This document shows, piece by piece, positions 1 through 8,726 of a DNA stretch of 64,000 nt. The stretch lies in assembly GCA_019694165.1 (NCBI GenBank), contig JAIBCL010000016.1, positions 1-64,000 on the forward strand, in the 5' to 3' direction. This DNA comes from Verrucomicrobiaceae bacterium (GTDB taxonomy: Bacteria; Verrucomicrobiota; Verrucomicrobiia; Verrucomicrobiales; Verrucomicrobiaceae). Made by a program: the position numbers and the translations under genes. Under the pieces are notes generated by a model. The model saw nothing but the letters and a program-made list of their open reading frames with translations, made no database searches and was not told where the DNA came from. How positions within the stretch are numbered: position 1 is the first letter of the stretch; every line of letters starts with the position of its first letter.

Positions 1-2
1 CC

Positions 3-107
3 CCGCCCGTGCGCAAGCCCGCGCAGGTGTCCATGCGCCGGCGCCACTTCATCGCCACCATCAACCCCAATTACCTCGCCGCGCTGCTCGCCCACTTCGC
101 ACGCTGA
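3..107 (+). CDS. C-terminal fragment of an unidentified ORF (possible IS66 orf1)
   Basis: An open frame enters from the window edge, runs 34 codons and stops with TGA at 105-107; the last residues are YLAALLAHFAR. Its position just before tnpB is where IS66 elements carry their small first ORF (tnpA), but the residues do not show a motif that I can assign to that family. It could equally be the tail of an unrelated gene. Confidence 0.3.
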   Translation, partial: PPVRKPAQVSMRRRHFIATINPNYLAALLAHFAR

Positions 108-199
108 TCGTTAGTGCGTCTGCCCTGTTGATCCATGAGGCGGTGCAGCTGCCTCTTGCGGCGCAACTCATCCGGACCTTGGCTTGAGGTGCGCGCGTC

Positions 200-622
200 A
201 TGTTGAACTTCACCGGCAGTTTGAAGGTGTTCGTGGCGCTCGATCCCATCGATATGCGCAAGGGCTTCGAGGGGTTGCATACGGCGGTGGGCGAGAAGCT
301 CAAGGCCGATGTGCGCAGCGGCGCGCTCTTCGCCTTCACCAACAAGAAGCGCACGCGGCTCAAGATCATCTACTGGGACAAGACCGGGCTGTGGCTGCTG
401 ACCAAGCGTTTGGAAAAAGGCACCTTCTCATGGCCGCGCAGCGTGGAGCCAGGGGCCGCGCGCCTGAGTCTTGCACCTGAGGCCTTCGCGCTGCTCACCG
501 ACGGCATCGACATGCACGCGGCGACCCTTCGTCCGTGGTATCAGCGTGATCGAAAACCAAATGCCGGCGTGCGTGAAGAGAACGCAAAGTTGGTACACCT
601 CCTGCTCTTCATCCCGGCAAGC
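200..622 (+). CDS. tnpB: IS66 accessory protein TnpB, stop lost (fused to tnpC)
   Basis: This is the IS66 Orf2 protein, an accessory factor of IS66 transposition whose exact role is not settled. Family signatures are visible: an N-terminal PIDMRKGFEGL block, then RLKIIYWDKTGLWLLTKRLE, then FSWP. Family members are about 115-120 residues and this homology ends near residue 117 (LRPWYQR). The frame then continues without a stop through about 24 unrelated residues into the methionines at 623/626 that begin TnpC, so the two genes are read as one. A small indel that removed the stop is the simplest explanation; a real TnpB-TnpC fusion is less likely. Confidence 0.8.
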
Positions 623-1357
623 ATGATGACGCCGCTTGAAGCCCAACTCACCGAGCAGAACAAGGCTCTGCGTGTCGAGATCAAGCTCTTGCGCGAGAAG
701 GTGGACCTGCTGGTGCGGCGCATCTTCGGCGCGAAGAGCGAGCAGCTCGACGAGGCGCAACTCATGCTGCTGTTGCAAGGTGAGGATGAAGCGGCAAAAA
801 AAGCCGCCGCCGCCAGCGCAGCAGACGCCTGCGGCTTGGAGGCTGAGATCGACAGGCGCGCCAAGGAGAACAAACCGCGCAAGGAACGCAAAAAGCGCGT
901 GCCGGAGCATCTGCCCGCCGTCGATGAAGTCATTGAGCCGCAGGAAGTGCAGGCCGCGCCTGAGGCCTGGCGGCACATTGGCAGCGAGATCGCCGAGCAA
1001 CTGGACTATGAACCCGCGCGGTTCCTGCGCCGGCGCATCATCCGCCAAAAATACGTGAAGCGCGACGAGCCGCACAAAGCTCCCGTCATTGCTCCGCTCA
1101 ACACGTTGCAGGAGCGCAGCATCGCCGCCCCCGGACTGCTCGCGCAAATCATCGTGGCGAAGTATTGCGATCATCTGCCGCTCTACCGCCAGGAGCAGAT
1201 TTACCTCACGCGCCACGCCTTGAGCATCCCGCGCCAGAGCATGGCCCGCTGGCTCGGGCTGGCCGCCGACTGGTTGCGGCCCATCTGCGAACTCATCCAC
1301 ACCGGCGTCATGGCCGGCGGCTATGTGCAGATCGACGAGACCCCAATCGAGCATCTA

Positions 1358-2443
1358 TTGAGACTTGTGTAATAGGCTGACATCAGGGCCATAGTTCGGC
1401 TTGAGCGTAGCAGGCGCGGATGATTCGCGGGCGACGGCGCATCCTGCGCAGGGCGCGCGTGGCGTGATGACTCAGCTCCCAGGCCTCGCGCACGATGAGG
1501 TTGCTCATTTCATGCTCCTTGAGGTGCGCCCACAGATACTCCACCGGATTGAGTTCCGGCGCGTAGGGCGGCAGCCGTTCCACCTGGATGCGCCCCTTGG
1601 TCGCGGCCAGATAGTCGCTGACCACCCGCGAGCGATGGATGGGTGCCCCGTCCCAGATGATGAGCAGCCTGCGCCCCTTGAGATGACGGCGCAGGGCTTT
1701 GAGGAAGTCCACCACCTGCTGGCTCTTGATGCTGCCGGCGTGGATGCGGAAGTAGAACCGCATCAAGGTGACGCCCGCGATCATCGAGAGGCTTTTCCAA
1801 TTGAAGGTCTCCTGCAGCACCGGCGTGTGACCTCGCAAGGCCCAGGTGCGCACCCGGTGCGGACGTGTGCTCAGCCCGCTTTCGTCGATGAAAACGATGA
1901 GGCGCTTCTGCCGCCGCGCATTTTTTTAATGGCGGGCCACTCCACGCGCTTCCAGCGCGAGATGTTCTTTTCATCACGCTCGATGGCGCGGCGCTCCGGG
2001 CGCTGGCAGCTCAGCCCCAGGGCACGCAACATGCGGCTCAGATGACTGATGTGGTAGGTCTCCCCCGTGTGCTTGCGCACCAGCGCGCGCACCCGCGGCA
2101 GCGTCCACACGTCGGTGGCATGACCGCTCTTTTGCGGCCCTTCGAGCATCGCATCGACGACCTGCTGCCGCTGCTCCTGGGTCAGCCTCGGCTTGCGGCC
2201 TGCCGGGCCGTTGCTGCGCAGCGCCTCCTTGCCCCCACGCATCCAGGCTTGCTTCCATGCATGCGCTGACTGCCGCTTGACGCCGAGCTTGCGTGCCACC
2301 TCGGAGACGCCTTGCCCGCGCTCGAAATACTTCGCCGCCCTGACACGCCGCCTCTCCATCGCTTCATGATCTCGTTGCTTGCTCATCACAACTCTCAACG
2401 ATCCAATTCCATGATTTATGTCAGCCTATTATGCAAGGATCAA
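1358..2443 (-). mobile_element. IS630-family element inside tnpC, TA target duplication
   Basis: Both ends are readable. The left end starts TTGAGACTTGTGTAATAGGC and the reverse complement of the right end starts TTGATCCTTGCATAATAGGC; both then continue TGACAT, giving 26-bp terminal repeats with four mismatches. The element is flanked by TA at 1356-1357 and 2444-2445, the TA target of the IS630/Tc1-mariner superfamily. The length is 1086 bp with one transposase on the minus strand. Confidence 0.93.
1383..2398 (-). CDS. IS630 transposase, two frames joined by a -1 shift at an A7 run
   Basis: The first frame (2398 down to the A run) holds an N-terminal helix-turn-helix (GVSEVARKLGVKRQSAHAWKQ) and the winged-helix linker region. 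The second frame holds the DDE catalytic core: FIDES just after the shift, LIIWDGAP, and LNPVEYLW with the glutamate. The frames meet at AAAAAAA (T7 on the plus strand at 1921-1927). Re-reading one A gives AIKKNARRQKRLIVFIDESG, which is continuous family homology. Many IS630 elements make their transposase by programmed frameshifting at such runs, so the gene may be functional. An alternative is a one-base indel. The terminal repeats are intact and nothing else in the gene looks broken. Confidence 0.85.
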
Positions 2444-3027
2444 TAAGTCCAGGCAATGGCGAAACCAAGCAAGGCTACTTCTGGGCCTGCAAACGGCCCG
2501 GCGCCGACGTGTCCTTCCATTGGCAGATCAGCCGCAGCGCGAGATGTCTCGATCACATCATCCCGGCCGATTTTACCGGCACCGTGCAATGCGACGGCTA
2601 CAACGCTTATCCATCCTTTGCCAATCGCAGCGACGGGCGCATCACCCTGGCCGCGTGTTGGGCGCATGCCCGGCGCAAGTTCCACGAGGCAAAAGAGAGC
2701 GCCCCGCAACACGCCGGCTGGCTGCTGCTGCAAATCCAGCACCTTTACCGCATCGAAGCGCACCTGCGCGAAAAGCGCGCCGGCCCGCGCCAGCGCCAGG
2801 CCGTGCGCTCAAGTCAGAGCCGCATGATCGTGAGCCGCATTCACAAGGCGCTCACCCGCTTCAAGCTCAGTGGTCAGCACCTCCCGCAAAGCGCCATGGG
2901 CAAAGCCATCGACTACACCCTCACCCTCTGGCCCCTGCTGCTGATCTATCTCGACGACGGCCGCCTCGAGATCGACAACAACGAAGTGGAGAACGCCATC
3001 CGACCCACCGCCGTCGGCAAGAAAAAT

Positions 3028-3084
3028 TGCCTGCGGCTCCGCAGATTGGCTTCGCTGGAAGATGCCGCTATCGCGGCAGGGCGG
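3028..3084 (+). repeat. 57-bp in-frame palindromic insertion in tnpC
   Basis: The 57 bases between GGCAAGAAAAAT and TGGCTGTTCATC have no counterpart in IS66 transposases, where GKKN is followed directly by WLFIGEA. The insert is exactly 19 codons and keeps the frame. It contains two tight palindromes, CTGCGG-CT-CCGCAG and GCCGC-TATC-GCGGC. Its architecture (two small hairpins in about 60 bp) resembles the other inserts in this region, but the sequence differs, so membership in the same family is only an inference. Confidence 0.6.
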
Positions 3085-3391
3085 TGGCTGTTCATCGGCG
3101 AAGCCCAGGCCGGCGAGCGCAGCGCCATCTTCTTCACCGTGATCGAAGCCTGCCGCCGCCGCGGCATCGACCCGCAGAGCTACCTGCGCGAAGTGCTCAC
3201 CCGCCTGCCGACCATGACCAACCGCCAGATCAAGGAGGTTACTCCCGAAGCCTGGGCCAAAGCGCAGCCAGCGAGCGCTCAACGCAAGGCCGCGTAGCCC
3301 TTCGAGTCAAAAAGCAAGCGCCTTCAGGCGGTCGCTGGGGTGACGCTTACAATAGAAGTAGCCAGTGAACGGTGATGGGCGAAGAGACAGC

Positions 3392-3444
3392 ATGCCCGCC
3401 AAGACCACGCCCTATGAACCTACCGGTTACGATTCCGATCTTAG
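3392..3444 (+). pseudogene. N-terminal piece of IS427-type transposase, copy A
   Basis: Reads MPAKTTPYEPTGYDSDL, which aligns with the N terminus of copy B (MEPKSYEPAGYESDL). The coding sequence breaks at GATCTTAG|GGAGACGCT, where the IS5-group element begins, and continues at 7855 with SDAEWDLIKPLIYPADARRG. Joining the two pieces across the TTAG duplication restores a continuous frame. Confidence 0.8.
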
Positions 3445-3514
3445 GGAGACGCTGATTTACTCATCTCGATCAAAGAGTCAGGCAAGGCGGCATGATGTGT
3501 GCGTATTGAAGCGC

Positions 3515-4713
3515 ATGGAACCACAAGTGAGCTTTGCCCAGGCGGAGTATGCCGGAAAGAAGAAGACCACGCGGCGGGACAAGTTCTTGAGCGAAATGAA
3601 CCAACTGGTGCCCTGGGCACGTCTGGTGGAACTGGTGTGTCCACACTATCCGACTGGGAAGCGTGGGCGTCCGCCGATGGGCATTGAGAAGATGCTGCGC
3701 GTTTACTTTCTACAGCAATGGTATGGGCTGGCTGACGAACCCTTGGAGGACACGATCTACGACAGCCAGGCGATGCGCGGCTTTGCAGGTATCGACCTCG
3801 GGGGCACAAGCAGCGTGCCGGATGCCACCACGTTGTTAAACTTCCGCCACCTGCTCGAAGAGCACGCGCTGACCAAGCACATGCTGGAAGAAGTTAACAG
3901 GCACCTCACCGAGCGTGGGCCGCTCATGCGCGAAGGCACATTGGTGGACGCCACCATCATCGCCGCGCCCAATTCAACCAAGAACAAGAGCGCACAGAGA
4001 GATCCCGAGATGCACCAGACAAAAAAGCAACCAGTGGCACTTCGGAATGAAGGCGCACATCGGAGCCGACGCCGCCTCGGGGCTGGTGCATAGCGTGACG
4101 GGCACGGCGGCCAACGTGTCGGACATCAGTCAGGCGCACGCGCTGTTGCACGGGGAAGAAAGAGTGGTGCATGCCGACGCGGGCTACATCGGGGTGGAGA
4201 AAAGGCAGGAGATCATCGCCGGGCACAGCAGCGTGGAATGGCGCGTGGCAGCTCGGCGCGGCAAGCTCAAAGCGATGCCGGAGAGCTGGGTGAAGGATCT
4301 GACGCTGGGGTTTGAGAAGCTCAAGGCCAGGACGCGGGCGCTGGTGGAGCATCCGTTTGACTCCGCTGCGCTACACCCTGCGGGCAGCCTGTGGCTGTCT
4401 GTCTCGCTCGGCTCATATTGTGAAGAACCTCTTCAAGTTCAGGAAGGTGCGCTACCGCGGGATAAGGAAGAACACGGCGCAGCTCGAAGTGCTCTTTGCC
4501 CTGGCCAATCTGGTCATCGCCAGGAGCGCCTGCTGGGCGTGGCATAACGCCCCACAGCCCCCACCAACCCACGCAAACCTTCCCACCCCCCCCGGCAAGC
4601 CTCCCCACAACCTCAAGGAGAGTCGCGACGCACCATCACGCGGTTCATCTCCTCAACACAAACGACCGATCAACCGCGTATCCACGCTGGATCACGCGCT
4701 TCTTGCAAAGCGT
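3515..4713 (+). pseudogene. IS5-group transposase, frameshifted and carrying a palindromic insert
   Basis: It begins MEPQVSFAQAEYAGKKKTTR and shows the IS5 N-terminal region (MGIEKMLRVYFLQQWYGLAD), VPDATTLLNFRHLLEEHAL and LVDATIIAAPNST with a catalytic Asp. The frame breaks near 4020-4030: the conserved DPEMHQTKKGNQW block lacks two bases, and WHFGMKAHIGADAASGLVHS continues in another frame. It breaks again at the 55-bp insert 4359-4413, which splits VEHPF from HIVKNLFKFRKVRYRG. Two disruptions make this a pseudogene. Its 3' end runs into the IS1634-type element at 4714. Confidence 0.85.
4359..4413 (+). repeat. REP-like palindromic insert A (55 bp) in IS5-group transposase
   Basis: Inserted between CATCCGTTT and CATATTGTG of the transposase. 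It shares with insert B (9404-9463) the start GACTYCGCTGCGCT, the core CCCTGCGGGCAGCCTG and the end CTCGGCT, but lacks five bases (TTCGC) near its 3' end. Its length is therefore not a multiple of three and it shifts the frame. The core forms GCCC-TGC-GGGC style hairpins. Confidence 0.8.
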
Positions 4714-5727
4714 GATTAACCCGACTTCGCGGATTCGTCGGGTAGTTGAGGCGCTGAGGCCTGTCGTTGCGAGGGCGATGGGCGAAGGTCTGCACTACAG
4801 GAGCAGCCGTTTCGTGCGGTGAGCACGAAGGTGTCAGGCGCGTGTCGGCGCGGTGATTTTGGGCGGAGGCTGATCTGGGAGGGTCAGCTTCAGTTGGTCG
4901 AGCAGCAGTTGCAGGTCCTTCTCGGGCTGGGTGTAGCGTGACATGAGGATCTCGCGGCCGTCGGTGGTGGGCAGATGCACGTCGAGCATTTGCAGCGTGG
5001 CGAACTTCTCCAACGCGGCTCTCGGGGTGAGGCCGCTGGCGCTGTGTTTGAGCCGCGCTTTGAGCGTGACTTGCAGGGCATAGGCGAGGAATGCGATAAA
5101 GATGTGGGCTTCGATTCGGTGATCGAGTTGATGATGGATGGGGCGGATGGCGAGGTCGCTTTTCAACTCTTTGAACGCTTGCTCCACTTCGGTAAGTTGG
5201 AGGTAGAACGCCCACAGCTTTGCGGGATCGGTGTCGGTCATGTTGGTGCGCAGCAGGTAACAGCCTTCTCTGCGCCAGGCTTCGCGCAGCTTGGCGCGAT
5301 CAAGACGGTAGCTCAGCGTGGCGGTCTGGCGTCTGCCGCTGCCGCGATGGGTGACTTCAAGGATGGCGAAGCGGGCGTCGCGTCCGGCTTCCTTCTTCGC
5401 CGCGCCGATGGCTTGATGCAAGGCGTCGCGCTGCATGGGGCGCTTGCGTTGGGCGATGGCTTGGAGCGCGTCGAGATATTTTCTCAATCGTCGGCGACGC
5501 ATGGAGCGCTCTTTCATCACGCGGTCCTGGCTTTCGGCGAGCACATACGTTTCGTTGTCGTGAGGCAGGAGTTTGACGCGCACGCTGGGCCGCGCCTGCT
5601 GCCAGTCGCGCTTGAGCAACGATTGCTCCAGCGTGCTGAGTTTGCCCTTCGGTGTGCCGACCAAGTAACTCACGGGCGGTGTGCTGCCGCGCATGTGCTC
5701 GAGCGCTTCCTCGGTTGGTATGCCACA

Positions 5728-5794
5728 GCCGAGCGGAGCGAGACAGACTGCGACGAAGGAGCAGCCCCGAAGGGGTGGAGCGGCAGCGACATCA
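5728..5794 (-). repeat. REP-like palindromic insert C (67 bp) in IS1634-type transposase
   Basis: On the minus strand it lies between ATCTGGGTCATGGAT and GTGGCATACC, splitting the conserved VMD-RGIP. It ends CTGTCTCGCTCCGCTCGGCT, nearly identical to the end of insert B, and has an ACCCCTTCGGGGC hairpin core. It causes a frame change in the transposase. Confidence 0.8.
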
Positions 5795-6627
5795 ATCCAT
5801 GACCCAGATGCGGTCGGCTTTGCCATATTGATCTTCGATCTTGGCGAGGAAGTCCTTGAGCGTGGTCTTGTCCGTCGTGTTTCCGGGCAGCACTTCATAC
5901 GCCAAAGGATAGCCTTCAGGCGTGACGATGAGCGCGATGACGACCTGCACGCAATCGCTGCGCTTATCACGACTGTAACCAAAGCGACGCAAGCCTGTCG
6001 CGTCCTCCGGTGGATCGCTTTCAAAGTAAGTGCTCGTCAGGTCATAGAGCAGCACTTCATACTTCGCATCGAAGAGATCGCGCCACCGCTGCGTGAGATG
6101 ATCGAACAACGCGCGCTTATGTTTGAGCAACAGATCGTGGCACTCGTAGAGATGATGTTGCTCAGCCAGACGGAAGTCGCTGCCGAGCAAGTCCGCGATC
6201 GCGCTGTGATCAAACCAATGCCGGTGCAATCGCCATTCACTGCCAGGATCGATAAGCCGATAAAGCACCAGTGTTTGCAACACCAAATCCCAACGCGTGC
6301 CCTTCCGACTCGCAGGCAAGTGCTCGCGCCAAAAAGCATCCAGCTCAAGCTGCCGCCACAGCTCGCAGCCCAGCCAGCAAGCGCCCCATTGACGCGGGCG
6401 ACGCAACGACATCTGCGAGAGCCGCACGCGCACGATGGGCAGTGCGTCATCATTGATCTCGACCGGCGCATGCTCCTCTGTAAAGAGCGCCACCTGCTGC
6501 GGCGCATCCTCATCCTGCCCAAAGACATCCACCGTCTTGCGCCACGAAGCCTCCTGCCTGCCGTTGAGTTCACCAAGATACAGCACATGTCGCTGCACGA
6601 TGCGACCATCATGCAAACGGCGGTTTT

Positions 6628-6693
6628 GCTTCGCGCCGCCTCACGGCGCTCACCCCTTCGGGGCAGCCTGCGGCTGGCTACCTCGTCCCTCGG
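6628..6693 (+). repeat. REP-like palindromic insert D (66 bp plus TT) in IS1634-type transposase
   Basis: On the plus strand it begins GCTTCGCGCCGCCTCACGGC, contains ACCCCTTCGGGGCAGCCTGC and ends CCTCGTCCCTCGG, followed by TTCAACC. The uninterrupted site would read GCGGTTTTCAACC, so two Ts appear duplicated. Its orientation is opposite to the transposase gene, unlike inserts A, B and C. The net addition of 68 bp shifts the frame. Confidence 0.8.
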
Positions 6694-6931
6694 TTCAACC
6701 ACACTCCAGTAGAGGTGTTCCTTGCCATCTTTGAGACGTTTGTTGCAGCGCAAAAACATGATGGCCGATGAAAATAGCCACCGATTTCAGAGCGCAACAA
6801 CCAAGGTCTGCACTACAAGCCCTTTCGGACACCACCCCCTCGAAAAATCAAGGCTTCCAGCGCCGAAAAACACTGAAAATCCTCAAAAACAGGGTCGAAT
6901 CCGCGAAGTCGGGTTAATCAGCGTCTCCTTA

Positions 6932-7854
6932 GAGCCTATCCGGCAAAAGGTTGAAGAAGCTGTGAAGCAGTGAGGCGTTGGGTCATGATGCCGATGAAAG
7001 CAAGATAGACGAAGGCTTCGTGATGGCGGGGGTTCTTCTCGTGATCTCGTGTCAGTCTCCTTTGTTGAACCAGCCAGCCGAAGCTGCGCTCAATGACCCA
7101 GCGGCATGGCAGCACCACGAAGCCCTTCTGGTCCTCAAGCTTCTTGACGATGCCAAAGGCAAAGCTGGCTGCGTGACCGAACAGCCGGCCCATGTTCTGC
7201 ACGAAGGCTTCAAGCTTTCCGGCGTAGCCACCGTCGGCGAAGATCATGAGCAGGTTCAGGAAGCTGTGTCAAAACAGGCTGAGCAGCAGTTTCGCGCCGT
7301 CACGATCCCGCACACTGGCGGGTGTGACCACCACCACGCCCAGCAACAGGCCGTTGGTGTCAGTGAGTGCGTGGCGCTTGCGCCCTTTGATCTTTTTGCC
7401 TGCGTCGTAGCCGCAGCTTACAGCCGGTAGTTGCCCGCCTTTGACGGTTTGGCTGTCGATGACAGCGGCGCCGGGCAGGGCGTTTTTTTAGCATCAAACG
7501 CGTCTTGGTGCGCAGGGCTGCGTTGAGGTTGGGCCACTAACCTTGCGCCGGTCCAGGTGCTCAGGGCGTCGTGCGCCGTGCTGCGCGGGGCGAGGTTCTT
7601 GGGGATCATCGACCACTGACAGCCCGTTTTGCGCACGTAGCGAATCGTGTCCAGGCAGGCGCGCGCGGAGTCGGGATCACGCTGTCGTCCGCGACCACGC
7701 CTGGCATCGACCGGGTAGATGATGGGTTTGATCAGCTCCCACTCCGCATCGCTGAGGTCTGATTCATAGCCTGCTGGCTCATAGCTCTTGGGTTCCATCC
7801 GCCCTCTTTACCTCCCTCCTTTCCAACGGCTATCGCCATTTGCCGGACAGGCTC
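6932..7854 (-). mobile_element. IS427-type (IS5 family) element copy B, TTA duplication
   Basis: The ends are GAGCCTATCCGGCAAAA (left) and GAGCCTGTCCGGCAAAT (reverse complement of right). They are flanked by TTA at 6929-6931 and 7855-7857, matching the TNA target of the IS427/IS1031 subgroups. This TTA is also the first three bases of the TTAG duplication of the neighbouring IS5-group element. The length is 923 bp. Confidence 0.92.
6936..7798 (-). pseudogene. IS427-type transposase copy B, multiple frame breaks
   Basis: The first frame (from 7798) reads MEPKSYEPAGYESDLSDAEW and IRYVRKTGCQWSMIPKNLAP, typical of the N-terminal half. A shift around the A7 run (T7 at 7483-7489) gives NALPGAAVIDSQTVKGG, with the first catalytic Asp. 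A TGA stop then falls near 7270, after LLLSLF. The C-terminal frame (7247 to 6936) has MIFADGGYAGKLE (second Asp) and WVIERSFGWLVQQRR (Glu). The A-run shift could be programmed, as in related elements, but the internal stop argues for decay. The ends look intact, so it might still move if a transposase were supplied from elsewhere. Confidence 0.82.
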
Positions 7855-8147
7855 TTAGCGATGCGGAATGGGACCTGATCAAGCCGCTGATCTACCCTGC
7901 CGACGCCAGGCGTGGTCGCGGACGACAGCGTAATCCCGACTCGGCGCGCGCCTGCTTGGACACCATCCGCTACGTGCGCAAAACGGGCTGCCAGTGGTCG
8001 ATGATCCCCAGCAACCTCGCCCCGCGCAGCACGGCGCACGACGCCCTGAGCACCTGGACCGGCGCAAGGTTTGTGGCCCAACCTCAACGCAGCCCTGCGC
8101 ACCAAGACGCGTTTGATGCTAAAAAACGCCCTGTCCGGCGCCGATAG
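7855..8147 (+). pseudogene. Central piece of IS427-type transposase, copy A
   Basis: Continues the copy A coding sequence interrupted at 3444: SDAEWDLIKPLIYPADARRG, then CLDTIRYVRKTGCQWSMIPS. It is closely similar to copy B in this region. The frame ends in KKRPVRRR just where homology with copy B stops, near 8145; the catalytic C-terminal half is absent. Together with 3392-3444 it forms one truncated gene. Confidence 0.82.
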
Positions 8148-8228
8148 CCCGCATTTCTCACACCCGGATGCGCTTGAGCGTGTGCAGAGGCGCGGTACTC
8201 TTTAACTACCAAGCCAAAGCCACAGCAC

Positions 8229-8726
8229 ATGCACACGACTCAAGCGACGACAGAGTGTTACCAGCAGAACTTCGATTTTCAGGGGCTTGGCGGCAGGCGG
8301 GTGGTGGCGGGTTTTTCCGGCGGCTACCTCTCCAGTGATGGCGGCGCACTGCTGCTGCGCGAGATGGAGCGCTCGCAGCGCCTCTGCGAGCAGCTGGCCG
8401 GATGCTTCGGCGATCACCGCGACCCCGATTTCGTCGAGCACGATCTGGCCGTGATGCTGCGCCAGCGCATCCTGGGCCTCGCGCTGGGCTACGAGGACAT
8501 CAATGATCACGAGCGCCTGCGGCTCGATCCGCCGCTCGCCGCCGTGTGCGGGCGCGCCGATGTGCTCGGCCAGGAGCGCCACATGACGCAGGACAAGGGC
8601 AGGCCGCTGGCGGGCAAAAGCACGTTCAACCGGCTCGAACTCGGCGCGCAAGAGATCAACGCGCGCACCAAGAAGATACAGGCGCATCCCGAGAGGATCG
8701 AGGCGCTGCTGCTCTTGCGCGGCGTG
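8229..8726 (+). pseudogene. IS1380-family transposase, 3' truncated
   Basis: It starts MHTTQATTECYQQNFDFQGL and shows the IS1380 N-terminal blocks FSGGYLSSDGGALLLREME, then DPDFVEHDLAVMLRQRILGL and ALGYEDINDHERLRLDPPLA. The family protein is over 400 residues; here homology ends at about residue 165 (EALLLLRGV), where ISL3-type terminal-repeat sequence begins at 8727. The rest of the gene is not found on the other side of the ISL3 element, so this is a truncated fragment rather than a simple insertion. The left part of the element probably starts near 8146, after the end of IS427 copy A. Confidence 0.82.

Larger units (their letters stand above)
623..3297 (+). pseudogene. tnpC: IS66 transposase TnpC, split by an IS630 insertion
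   Basis: The main DDE transposase of IS66. Part one (623-1357) has the N-terminal leucine-rich coiled coil (EQNKALRVEIKLLREKVDLL) and the IS66 central region, ending at the first catalytic block VQIDETPIE. The frame is then cut by the IS630 element. Part two (2446-3297) resumes exactly at LSPGNGETKQGYFWA and contains CDGYNAY (second Asp) and DNNEVENAIRP (catalytic Glu), ending at TAG 3295-3297. Removing the IS630 plus one copy of the TA duplication restores the frame. Independently, 19 extra codons (3028-3084) separate the conserved GKKN from WLFIGEA; see the repeat entry. The gene cannot make an intact transposase as it stands. Confidence 0.88.
1..3350 (+). mobile_element. IS66-family element, left end outside window
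   Basis: The right end is recognisable: read inward from 3350 on the minus strand the sequence begins GTAAGCGTCACCCCAGCGAC, with the GTAA start typical of IS66 terminal repeats. Inside lie tnpB and tnpC in the usual IS66 order. No matching left repeat is present in bases 1-200, so the element continues past the window edge. It is interrupted by an IS630 element at 1358-2443. Its right end abuts the 5' region of an IS427-type element, about 41 bp before that element's transposase start, so the IS66 appears to have inserted there. Confidence 0.8.
4834..6759 (-). pseudogene. IS1634-type transposase broken by two palindromic inserts
   Basis: It starts MFLRCNKRLKDGKEHLYWSV, a characteristic IS1634/ISNCY-like N terminus. 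After insert D (6628-6693) the reading continues in a second frame with VVQRHVLYLGEL-type residues, YEVLLYDLTSTYFES (catalytic Asp region), GYSRDKRSDCVQVVIAL and ADRIWVMD. After insert C (5728-5794) it continues in a third frame with RGIPTEEALEHMR, PVSYLVGTPKG and the C-terminal YLQLTEVEQAFKELKSDL motif with its Glu. Net insertion lengths of 68 and 67 bp each shift the frame. Without the two inserts the gene would be a full-length transposase, so these inserts alone inactivated it. Confidence 0.88.
4714..6919 (-). mobile_element. IS1634-type (IS4 superfamily) element with 24-bp perfect ends
   Basis: Both ends carry an identical 24-bp inverted repeat that starts GATTAACCCGACTTCGCGGA and ends TTCG. 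The flanking duplication is AGCGT (4709-4713 and 6920-6924), a 5-bp duplication as expected for this group, and it lies inside the right end of the IS5-group element. The element is 2206 bp with one long transposase on the minus strand, and carries the subterminal sequence AAGGTCTGCACTACA near both ends in the same orientation. Confidence 0.92.
3445..6928 (+). mobile_element. IS5-group element (TTAG duplication) containing an IS1634-type element
   Basis: The left end reads GGAGACGCTGATTTA after TTAG at 3441-3444. The right end, AGCGTCTCC, finishes at 6928 and is followed by TTA; the fourth base G occurs at 7858, after copy B of the IS427 element. TTAG fits the YTAR target of the IS5 group. 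Subtracting the inserted IS1634 element and its 5-bp duplication leaves about 1.27 kb, a normal IS5-group length. Apart from the first nine bases, the terminal repeats match poorly. Confidence 0.8.
3351..8145 (+). mobile_element. IS427-type (IS5 family) element copy A, heavily interrupted
   Basis: This is the outer scaffold of the nest. It starts at the IS66 junction (its own left terminal repeat is lost or lies beyond the IS66) with the transposase N terminus at 3392-3444. It is interrupted by the IS5-group element (3445-6928) and copy B (6932-7854), and resumes at 7855. It ends near 8145, where the sequence diverges from copy B and IS1380 sequence begins. The right terminal repeat is missing, so the copy is truncated. 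Confidence 0.7.

Noticed and set aside
4019..4030. Programmed frameshift in the IS5-group transposase (A6 run)
   Set aside because: The phase requires +1/-2, not the -1 expected for an A AAA AAG slip, and the conserved KKGNQW block simply lacks two bases; deletion is more likely.
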